A stretch of DNA of 35,409 nt from Actinomycetota bacterium (GTDB lineage Bacteria > Actinomycetota > Geothermincolia > Geothermincolales > RBG-13-55-18), in assembly GCA_015711955.1 (NCBI GenBank), contig JACVJK010000017.1, forward strand, positions 1-35,409. The letters are read 5' to 3'. Position 1 is the stretch's first letter; every line of letters starts with the position of its first letter. Under the pieces are notes generated by a model. That model saw only the letters and a program-made list of their open reading frames with translations, made no database searches and was not told the DNA's origin. Position numbers and translations under genes: made by a program. This document shows positions 8,832 to 16,890 of the stretch, in pieces.

Positions 8832-10466
8832 TCAACAGCCTTTCAACAGTCTTATGAGCCGATAGGCTTCCCCGTGAAGGTCCTTTCCTGAATGGATATC
8901 CTCTCCCAGGATCAGGTACTGCGGTTCCTCCAATGAGTAGCGAGGCCAGAAAGGCAAGCCTTCCCTGTTGGGGTCGCCTTGGAGAGCAAAGGTCGTCCAG
9001 TAGCCTGCCATCACGGTGGAGAGGCGCATGTCGATCTCGTTTGCGGAAAGAGAGCTGGCCAGATCAAGGTTGTCGAAGACGTATATGATCTCTAGGCCGT
9101 GGAAGGCACCCCATTTTTTCGCCCGAGGATCATCGGGGATCCTACGGAACAGGTATAGGAAAACCGGGGAACCCGCTGCCGAGCAGCTGTCCGCGACGAA
9201 GCGAGAAGTGGCCGAGAAACCCAATTGGGTTATGAGGCGTGAGAGGGCATTTTTTACCTCTTTTTGGGATTTAGCTGGAAACATTTCCAAGACCTTATCC
9301 CCGAAAGACCCATAGCCCAGCGAGACTAAGAGCCGGTACTTCTCCAGGTCTATGTCCGGAGCGAACAAGGTACCTTCATCGGCGTTGACTCCTATTATCA
9401 TGGGTAATCGGTGCTGGGCTCCCCGGGCAAATGCTTGCACGGGATTTTGGGGTAGCACGTGGCCATCCACGATGGGCCCGAAGCCCACCACGGAGAGGGG
9501 GTCGAAATCGGACGATGCCCTTATTATGTCTTCCGCCGGGATGGCTCGGAGGCGTTCCAGCGATTCCTCGGGTTTATCCGAGTCGGTCAGGTCCACCCCC
9601 AGTCTTTTCACGAACTCCACGCCCTTTCTCTCTGCCTCCTCCAGGCTTAGCATCCTCAAGGTGGGAAGCCCCCAGTCGGGCAGGGGTCCGCTCTCTACGA
9701 TGGCCCGATGGAACAGGCCCGTGGAGATTGGACTGGTCAAGAGGTAAAGGATGCTCATCGCGCCCGCCGATTCCCCGAAAACGGTGACGTTGCCGGGATC
9801 GCCGCCGAAGGCCTTGACGTTGCGGTTTACCCACGATAGAGCGGCCAGCTGGTCCAGAAGCCCATAATTGCCGGATGCCCTCCTGGGAGATTCATCGCTC
9901 AGCAGGGGATGGGCCAGGAAACCCAGGGGCCCTAACCGGTAATTGATAGTCACTACCACCACTCCCCGGCGGGCCAGATTGGACCCTTCATATAGCCTTA
10001 AAGAACCTGAGCCCGAGCGGAAAGCTCCTCCGTGAATCCACACCATGACCGGAAGCCTGTCCGAGGGATGCGCGGCAGGGGACCATATGTTGAGATAGAG
10101 GCAGTCCTCGTCGGTTCTGTCCACTCTGAGGTAATCAGCCCATCCTCCAAGAGGCTGGGGGCAAGAAGGGCCATATTCAATGCACTCTTTGACCCCTTCC
10201 CATGGGGAAGGCGGTCTCGGTTCTCTCCAGCGAAAACTACCCACCGGTGGCGATGCGTAGGGAATGCCCAGATAGGTCCAAATACCGTCGCGGCACTGTC
10301 CTTTTATGAGTCCTCCGTCCACCCGGGGTGTTTCCATCGATTCGTGGGGTTTTCTCCCGCATCCGACGGAGTTGACCGCTGAACCCAAGCAAAGAAGGAG
10401 GATCAACGCGGCCGAGATGGCCGTAATTGTCCTGGATTGGGCTTTTTCCAAGGAGGGTTTTGTCAT
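8832..10466 (-). CDS. Type-B carboxylesterase, predicted lipoprotein/secreted
   Basis: GESAGAMS nucleophile elbow, EDCLYLNIWSP, VMVWIHGGAF, hydrophobic leader ending …NSVGCGRK. ATG at 10466 with GAGGG SD is preferred over the longer ORF start at 10541. Confidence 0.92.
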   Translation of the reverse strand: MTKPSLEKAQSRTITAISAALILLLCLGSAVNSVGCGRKPHESMETPRVDGGLIKGQCRDGIWTYLGIPYASPPVGSFRWREPRPPSPWEGVKECIEYGPSCPQPLGGWADYLRVDRTDEDCLYLNIWSPAAHPSDRLPVMVWIHGGAFRSGSGSLRLYEGSNLARRGVVVVTINYRLGPLGFLAHPLLSDESPRRASGNYGLLDQLAALSWVNRNVKAFGGDPGNVTVFGESAGAMSILYLLTSPISTGLFHRAIVESGPLPDWGLPTLRMLSLEEAERKGVEFVKRLGVDLTDSDKPEESLERLRAIPAEDIIRASSDFDPLSVVGFGPIVDGHVLPQNPVQAFARGAQHRLPMIIGVNADEGTLFAPDIDLEKYRLLVSLGYGSFGDKVLEMFPAKSQKEVKNALSRLITQLGFSATSRFVADSCSAAGSPVFLYLFRRIPDDPRAKKWGAFHGLEIIYVFDNLDLASSLSANEIDMRLSTVMAGYWTTFALQGDPNREGLPFWPRYSLEEPQYLILGEDIHSGKDLHGEAYRLIRLLKGC

Positions 10467-10518
10467 TGTTTCCCTCGTTAGGCTGCGGCATCGCTCACCG
10501 CGATTTATTTCGCTCCGC

Positions 10519-10616
10519 GCCCACAGCTTTTCGTCCATCATCCATCCTTTCTCGAGTCCACCCCTCGTGGAACCAGCGAGTGATTCCCACTGCCCACAGC
10601 TTTTCGTCCATCATCC
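10519..10616. repeat. 25-bp exact direct repeat (10519-10543 and 10592-10616) upstream of the carboxylesterase
   Basis: gcccacagcttttcgtccatcatcc occurs twice with identical sequence and a 73-bp period. Confidence 0.92.
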
Positions 10617-10988
10617 TGCTTTTATTGGGAAGGCGTCCTCCGCCACTGGCCTAGGCTCGCCGTCATGGGGTTTTTCCCGCAGATCCCCACCTCGGCTTTT
10701 GCCGTTCTGAGCACGGAAAGGCTTCCAACTTTTCGGTTGAGCAAGGCCGTGCTGGGATTCAGGGGAGGTCCCTTTGATGCCGAGGGTTCTACCCCAAAAC
10801 CCTTGTCCCTCAGGTTCGCTTTTCTCGTCCCATGTCGCACTGGTTACCCGATCGGTTTTCCTTGTCCGTGTCTCAAGAGCTTGCCGTGCTCGCTACCCAA
10901 GGTAGTTTATCCATTCGAATCGCCAACCGACCTCATGCTCGAGGTTTTCATTCGATCGATGCCGCTTCATCTTGACCCCTGATGGGAT

Positions 10989-10996
10989 GTTATAAT
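10989..10996 (+). promoter_or_regulatory. Candidate extended -10 promoter (TGtTATAAT) upstream of pabA
   Basis: gggaTGtTATAATc; TTGACC lies 13 bp upstream of TATAAT, which is too close for a standard -35. Confidence 0.5.
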
Positions 10997-11035
10997 CTTC
11001 TCGCCGGTATGTCAGGCGACCTTCGTGGTCGGCAC

Positions 11036-11067
11036 CCAGCCGGGATTTCCGGCTGGTTTTTCTTTTT
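11036..11067 (+). terminator. Intrinsic terminator in the leader region upstream of pabA
   Basis: CCAGCCGG-gattt-CCGGCTGG followed by TTTTTCTTTTT. Confidence 0.82.
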
Positions 11068-11227
11068 GAATGGTGAGGCGGACGGAGGGTTCTGATGTGA
11101 GCGTGGCCTTGCGGGAAACGAGTGGTTCGTCCCTCGGGAGAAGATGATCCGTGGAATTGATCCTTTCCCTCTGTGGGCGGGGCCGAGTTCGGATAGAAAA
11201 GGACTTTGACTGGGAGGTAGAAGCCCG

Positions 11228-11923
11228 ATGAAGGATAAAGACCCGGATAGGATCAAGGGTTTGAGGATTCTCATGGTGGACAATTACGATTCCTTCACCT
11301 ACAACCTGGTCCAATTCTTGGGGATTTTAGGCGCTGACCTCCAGGTTCTCCGCAATGACAACGCCAGGCTGAGGGACGTGGAAAGGCTCGAACCCAGGGG
11401 AATAGTGATCTCCCCAGGACCCAAAGCCCCACGGGACGCTGGGTTGTCGAAGGAGATCATCCTGAAGTTTGGAGGAGTGGTGCCCATTCTTGGAGTTTGC
11501 CTTGGTCACCAATGTATCGGTGAGGCTTTTGGTGGCAGGGTCGTCCGAGCTCCCTATGTGATGCACGGAAAGACCAGCTTGGTCTATCACGACGGGCAGA
11601 GCATCTTCAAGGGCATTCCCAATCCCTTCCAAGCTGCTCGTTATCACTCCCTGGTGGTGGAAGAGGAGGGGCTTCCCTCCTGCCTGACGGTTACCGCCCG
11701 GACGGGAGATGGCATAATAATGGGCTTACGGCACCGGGAGCTGCCAGTGGAAGGGATTCAGTTCCACCCCGAGTCCTTCATGACCCCCCAGGGCCTGGAG
11801 ATGCTCAGGAACTTCCTTTGCCTTTGCGCTGATTGGCCGGCAGCCCCCTCGCGAGGACGGAGAAGAGAGGGTGCTACCCTGAGGGGAGCAGCCTCAGCCG
11901 GAGCTGGAAGGATCATGATGTGA
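11228..11923 (+). CDS. pabA: Glutamine amidotransferase, aminodeoxychorismate/anthranilate synthase component II
   Basis: MVDNYDSFTYNLVQFLG, GVCLGHQCIGEAFGG, HPESFMTPQG. Confidence 0.92.
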   Translation: MKDKDPDRIKGLRILMVDNYDSFTYNLVQFLGILGADLQVLRNDNARLRDVERLEPRGIVISPGPKAPRDAGLSKEIILKFGGVVPILGVCLGHQCIGEAFGGRVVRAPYVMHGKTSLVYHDGQSIFKGIPNPFQAARYHSLVVEEEGLPSCLTVTARTGDGIIMGLRHRELPVEGIQFHPESFMTPQGLEMLRNFLCLCADWPAAPSRGRRREGATLRGAASAGAGRIMM

Positions 11924-11967
11924 GCTTGTGTGGCGAACAAGAGACATCAATATACGGAGGTGGGAAG

Positions 11968-13380
11968 ATGCAAGGGTTGGCCACCAAGTTCTCATTGGAA
12001 GTCGAGGAGCTCGATGGGGCACCACCCATGGACGAGATCTTTCACCGTTTGGCCCACCTCCCCTACTCTTGCTTCCTCGACTCAAGCCTCGTCATGCCCC
12101 GTTTGGGGCTTCATTCCTTCATCGGATATCGACCTTTCCTGGTACTCGCCACCCGGGGGAGGAGATGGGTCAAACTGTATAGGGATGGGAGCAGAGAGAC
12201 GGGAGAGGGGAACCCATTTGACGTGTTGAGGTGGACGCTCAAAGGCTATGCCTTGGAAGAAGTCGGGAAGGAAGAGGATCTGCCGCCCTTGAAAGGGGGT
12301 TGTATGGGATACCTCGCCTACGAGCTTGGCAGACACATAGAAAGGCTTCCCGGGAGGGCCGTGGACGACCTGGGACTCCCCGAGATGTGTATGGCCTTTT
12401 ACGATCGACTGATAACCCATGACCACACCTCTGGGAGGACTTTCGTGGTTGGTCTTGATCCCTGCCGTCCCGACAAAGTGCTGGAAGAAGTGATTACGGA
12501 TCTGGAGACTATCGAGCCGGATTATTCCTTTACCAGGTTCGGTGAAGACGTGGGGTTCAGTTCCAATTTCACCCGAGAGCAGTACCTCGAGGCGGTGCGG
12601 AAGGTAAAAGAGTACATCTTCGCTGGGGACATATATCAGGCCAACCTGACCCAGCGCTTTCAGGTCTCGTTACGAGAGCACCCTTGGGACGTATACAGGC
12701 GCCTTCGATGCCTCAATGCCGCTCCCTTCGCGGCATATCTCAATATCGTGGAGGCCCAGGTGCTCTCCTCGTCGCCGGAGCTTTTCCTGAGGAGCGATGG
12801 CAAAAGGGTGGAGACCAGGCCGATTAAGGGGACTCGACCCCGTTCGCGCGACCCGGTCATGGACGAGCGGTTGAAAGAGGAGCTCCTGTCCTCCCCTAAA
12901 GACCGGGCGGAACTGTCCATGATCGTTGACTTGGAGAGAAACGATTTGGGCAGGGTGTGCGCTTACGGGACGGTCAGGGTGGAAGAGCATGCGGTGGTGG
13001 AGTCCTACGCCACCGTCCACCATCTGGTCTCCACGGTGGTGGGCGAGCTCCATCCAGAAAGGGACGCGGTCGACCTTCTGAAGGCCACATTCCCCGGCGG
13101 CTCCATAACCGGGGCCCCCAAAATAAGGGCCATGGAAATCATAGACGAGCTGGAGCCCAATGCCAGGAGCGTCTACACGGGAAGCATAGGCTATTTGGGA
13201 TATGATGGAAGCCTGGAATTGAACATAGCTATCAGGACGGTCATCGTGAAAGGAGGCAGAGCCTATTTTCAAGTGGGCGGTGGAATAGTGGCCGATTCGG
13301 TTCCCGAGGACGAGTACCAGGAGACCCTGGACAAGGGAAAGGCAATTTTTCAGGCTTTGGCCTCAAGTGATGGCATTTGA
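11968..13380 (+). CDS. pabB: Aminodeoxychorismate synthase component I
   Basis: Chorismate-binding enzyme. The TRPIKGTRPR motif (Lys in PIKGT) favours PabB over TrpE. FPGGSITGAPKIRAMEII. ATG at 11968 with GGAGG SD. Confidence 0.92.
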   Translation: MQGLATKFSLEVEELDGAPPMDEIFHRLAHLPYSCFLDSSLVMPRLGLHSFIGYRPFLVLATRGRRWVKLYRDGSRETGEGNPFDVLRWTLKGYALEEVGKEEDLPPLKGGCMGYLAYELGRHIERLPGRAVDDLGLPEMCMAFYDRLITHDHTSGRTFVVGLDPCRPDKVLEEVITDLETIEPDYSFTRFGEDVGFSSNFTREQYLEAVRKVKEYIFAGDIYQANLTQRFQVSLREHPWDVYRRLRCLNAAPFAAYLNIVEAQVLSSSPELFLRSDGKRVETRPIKGTRPRSRDPVMDERLKEELLSSPKDRAELSMIVDLERNDLGRVCAYGTVRVEEHAVVESYATVHHLVSTVVGELHPERDAVDLLKATFPGGSITGAPKIRAMEIIDELEPNARSVYTGSIGYLGYDGSLELNIAIRTVIVKGGRAYFQVGGGIVADSVPEDEYQETLDKGKAIFQALASSDGI

Positions 13381-13682
13381 ACCTCCAAGGAAGCCTCCCG
13401 GGTTCTACATATTCGCGGACAAAATTCGATAACGCTTTCGGACAGCGAATCGGACGCCGGCGCCTAAGACGACCATGAGGGCGAAGGTAATTCAAATCTT
13501 ATGACGCTCAGGATCGGATCTCATCCGAGCCCTCATCACAGACCAGAGCAGATAAGTGAAGGGAAGCCCATGGTTAGTCGAGGAAGGAACTTCTGGGCAA
13601 ATCGGCGGTTCTGGCCTTTGCGTGCCGGCAAATTCATATAGACGTTCTCGCGCGGGTTTCGGTGCATCTTTCGATGAGCGAG

Positions 13683-13718
13683 CCTACCCTTTGCATTCAC
13701 ACCTACCCTTTGCATTCA
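13683..13718. repeat. 17-bp tandem direct repeat, period 19, at the 3' end of the pabC-like gene
   Basis: cctaccctttgcattca at 13683-13699 and 13702-13718. Confidence 0.85.
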
Positions 13719-14588
13719 TATTTCCTTGGCGCCGAGCTCCTTTCTCACCAAATCGCGATAAGCCTCATGAACCGTTTTTGTGATGGGCCCGGGACATTGG
13801 GGCAATGACCGGCCCTCGACCTCGCGCACGGGGATCACCTCCGCCACGCTGTTGGTGAGAAAGGCCTCGTCGGCCTGAAGAAGATCGTCGAGCACCAGGC
13901 AATCCTCGCGGGCGGGAATAAGAAGCTCCCTACAGAGCTCCAGGACCGTCTCCCGGGTGATTCCGGGAAGAGGGCCACACTTCAATCCGGGCGTGAAGAC
14001 TCCACCTTCCCTTATCAGGAAAAGGTTTGAGGTGGTGGCCTCGCAAAGATGGCCTTCTTGGTTGAGGAAAAGGGCATCGTCGTAGCCCTTATCGGTAGCC
14101 TCCTGGCGGGCCCAAAGGAATTCCAGGTAGTTGGCAGACTTTATCCTCGAGAGTGGGGAATGGGAGTTTCTGGGAAAGGATGCCAAACACAACCTGATGC
14201 CCTTATCTTTGGGACTGAAGTGCACCGGGGGCAGAGGTGTGACCAAGATGAACGTCCTGGGTTGGCCACTTCGGGTCAGGGTTCTGCCCCCGTCGTGAAG
14301 CCCCCCGGTGACGGTTATTCGTACGTAGGCGTCTCCAAAGCCCACGTTCTCCTCGTATAGAAGGGATATGGCCCTCGAGAGCTCAGCTTCATCGGCGGTG
14401 ATACGCATTCTCAGGGCTTGGCAGCCCTTTTCCAGACGCCGCAGGTGTCGGTCTAAGCGGAATGGGATTCCGTCGTAGGCCCTCAGGGTCTCGAAAACCC
14501 CGTCTCCGTATAGCACGGATCGATCCATCACGTTGATGAGTGCCTCTTTGTCATCGAGGATCTCGCCGTCCAACCATATCTTGGACAA
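13716..14588 (-). CDS. pabC: Class IV PLP aminotransferase / 4-amino-4-deoxychorismate lyase-like
   Basis: KIWLDGEILDDKEALINVMDRSVLYGDGVFETLRAYDG, IKSANYLEFLWARQEA, EATTSNLFLI. TTG at 14588 with AAGGGTGAG SD preferred. Convergent with pabAB. Confidence 0.85.
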   Translation of the reverse strand: MSKIWLDGEILDDKEALINVMDRSVLYGDGVFETLRAYDGIPFRLDRHLRRLEKGCQALRMRITADEAELSRAISLLYEENVGFGDAYVRITVTGGLHDGGRTLTRSGQPRTFILVTPLPPVHFSPKDKGIRLCLASFPRNSHSPLSRIKSANYLEFLWARQEATDKGYDDALFLNQEGHLCEATTSNLFLIREGGVFTPGLKCGPLPGITRETVLELCRELLIPAREDCLVLDDLLQADEAFLTNSVAEVIPVREVEGRSLPQCPGPITKTVHEAYRDLVRKELGAKEI

Positions 14589-14857
14589 CTTTCTCACCCT
14601 TCTTTGACGAGAGCCTTTCACCGCTATCGAAAAGATGCGCGAGCGTCCTTCGAAGTCCTTCTTCGCTCATGATTTACTCCCCTGCCCCGCTATTCGGAGC
14701 GGTCGATGGCATTCCCGAAGTGCCCTTCGAGTCGGCCTCCTTGAAGTTCCAACCCTGCCTCGCGCTAGACTTAAGAGGCCCGATTTTTTAGGGACCTTCT
14801 CCGCTTTTCTTGAAAAACCTGTGGTTTCGGCGATTCTGAATCGATTTTGGACTGCGC

Positions 14858-15070
14858 TCATGATCCGCGGGATATTATGAGCCACAGCCCTGCCGCCGGC
14901 AGCAAGATCAAGGACAGATAAACCGCCGTCCGCAGGAAGCGGGGATTTCGCCAGCCTCGCGAACCCTCCCGGGCCAACTGCATGATCTCCCCTCTGGCCA
15001 GAAATATGACCAGGGCCCAGACGAGCGCCAACGAGCCCATGACCACTTCTTCCCACCTCATAGACCCCAT
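14858..15070 (-). CDS. Small membrane protein, hypothetical
   Basis: Two hydrophobic segments (VVMGSLALVWALVIFLA; TAVYLSLILLPAAGLWLII). Start uncertain. Confidence 0.45.
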   Translation of the reverse strand: MGSMRWEEVVMGSLALVWALVIFLARGEIMQLAREGSRGWRNPRFLRTAVYLSLILLPAAGLWLIISRGS

Positions 15071-15114
15071 GATTCCATCAGTGAGGGAAAGGGGCAAGTT
15101 CTAACATATTAATG

Positions 15115-15142
15115 TTGACATACTTGAATAAGTTAATATAAT
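15115..15142 (+). promoter_or_regulatory. Consensus sigma70/SigA-type promoter of the pseudokinase operon
   Basis: TTGACA-N16-TATAAT, followed by cggaggtgaaccATG. Confidence 0.85.
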
Positions 15143-15163
15143 TAAACTGATCGGAGGTGAACC

Positions 15164-16879
15164 ATGGGAAGGGTCTTGAAAGACAGATGGGTCGTTCGGG
15201 AGACCCTGAGAAGCGGAGAGTTCTGGTCCGTTCACTTAGCGGAGGACGTCATTTCTGGGATTGAGGTAGAGGTGGACGAGATCAAGCTGGGACGCGTCAC
15301 TGCCCAGGATGGGGATCGGTTGGTCGAGCTTTTGGAAATTAGCGCCTCTCTCTCCTCTCCATGCTTCCTTCCCCTTTTAGATTGGTGGACGGAAGGCGAT
15401 CGGTTGTTCGCAGTCAGTAGGAGGGTCAAAGGTTTAAGTCTCTGGGAGTGGATGGACTCGAAAGGCTCGACTGAGCCATCCTTGGCATTGCACCTTGCCA
15501 GGACCGTTAGCGAAGCCGCTTCGGAGCTTTATGGGAAAGGGTGTTCCTATCTGGGTATCAGCCCGCTTCGAGTACTCATCTCCGAAGGCATGGAGGTCTA
15601 TTTGGGAGGAGGAGCTCATGGATGGTTGCTCGAGGATCTTGAGCCTGACGTCTTCAGGCTTGTGGAGAGGTACCGTGCTCCTGAGACCGAGAGGAAAGTG
15701 GAAGGAGGCAGGCCCGCCGATGTATACACCCTGGCGCTTTTAACCCGCGAGCTTTTGCCTCCCGGACCTCTTCCGCCCCGCCTTTCCGGATTCTTGGATT
15801 CTTGTTTGAGCAAGCTCCCCGGAGGCCGGCCTACCTCACCTCGATTGCTGTTAGAGATTCTCGCAGAGGAGTGGAAGGGCTTTGGCCCCGGATTTCCGAT
15901 GGAGAACGGGAAAGGTGTTGGGCAGGTTTATGGTCGTTTCTCTCGGTCCGACCCTCGCTTGGATCCGCCCCACGAAAATGGCAATGTTTACCACCGCTTT
16001 GCGAAACGTATTGCAAAACGACGTCATACCGAAGGCCATGAGGTAGAGGAAGGAATTTGCGATGGACTTGACGCTAATAGAAATCGTAGCCTCAAGCCCC
16101 TGTGGCTCATCCTGGCGATATTTCCGGCTATTTTGCTAGCGCTTTTGGCCGTTTTCTCTGGGGGGAGGAGGAGTGAAGGAGAATCGGGATCGACGACGGG
16201 GATCGGTGAACGTGATTCTCGAATTAAGCTACCTGACTTGGTGGGCCTTCCTAAGGAAAAGGCTGCTGAGCTCCTATCTGATATGGGATTGCGGTTCACC
16301 TTGCGAGAATCGCCCTCCTCTTTATGGTCCGAGGGCACTGTTTGCGCCACCGAGCCCCCATCGGGTGCCATGCTTTCTCCGGGTGAACAAGTGATCCTTT
16401 CCGTGAGCAAAGGTTGGCCGCGGGATGCGCTTGCTGGGTCGACCACGTCTGTCGAACGAGACGGCACCTCGTCGCAAGCGCTCAACGGACGGGAAGGTCG
16501 AACCGTAGGCGCGGAAGAGGATACGAGTTTTGTTTCCAGTGGCACGCAAAGCGGGATCGGATCTCCCTCGTCAGGTGGAGGTAGAAAGGGGGTTTTGGAA
16601 AAGCAGTCAAACAGGGCACCTGTGGCTCGGCTATCGGTTAACCCATCAAAGGGCGCTGCCCCATTGACCGTGGTCTTGAGCGCCCGGGGATCCTTCGACC
16701 CTGACGGGAAGATAGTCAAGTATCAGTGGGATTGCGGTGACGGAACCACCCTTTTTGGGATGGTGGTTAGCCACGTCTACGATGCCGATGTGTTGCCTTG
16801 TGTCTTCAACATCACCCTTAAAGTCGTGGATGACAAAGGCTCAGAGTCGCATAGCAGGACCACGGTGACGGTTCTTTGA
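15164..16879 (+). CDS. Protein-kinase-like (predicted pseudokinase) membrane protein with PASTA and PKD domains
   Basis: Kinase-fold remnants (RYRAPETE; PADVYTLALLTRELLPP) with HRD, DFG and VAIK-Lys positions not recognisable; TM LWLILAIFPAILLALLAVF; PASTA (LPDLVGLPKEKAAELLSDMGLRF…); PKD (NPSKGAAPLTVVLSARGSFDPDGKIVKYQWDCGDG). Confidence 0.85.
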   Translation: MGRVLKDRWVVRETLRSGEFWSVHLAEDVISGIEVEVDEIKLGRVTAQDGDRLVELLEISASLSSPCFLPLLDWWTEGDRLFAVSRRVKGLSLWEWMDSKGSTEPSLALHLARTVSEAASELYGKGCSYLGISPLRVLISEGMEVYLGGGAHGWLLEDLEPDVFRLVERYRAPETERKVEGGRPADVYTLALLTRELLPPGPLPPRLSGFLDSCLSKLPGGRPTSPRLLLEILAEEWKGFGPGFPMENGKGVGQVYGRFSRSDPRLDPPHENGNVYHRFAKRIAKRRHTEGHEVEEGICDGLDANRNRSLKPLWLILAIFPAILLALLAVFSGGRRSEGESGSTTGIGERDSRIKLPDLVGLPKEKAAELLSDMGLRFTLRESPSSLWSEGTVCATEPPSGAMLSPGEQVILSVSKGWPRDALAGSTTSVERDGTSSQALNGREGRTVGAEEDTSFVSSGTQSGIGSPSSGGGRKGVLEKQSNRAPVARLSVNPSKGAAPLTVVLSARGSFDPDGKIVKYQWDCGDGTTLFGMVVSHVYDADVLPCVFNITLKVVDDKGSESHSRTTVTVL

Positions 16880-16890
16880 GGGTTTTGGGA

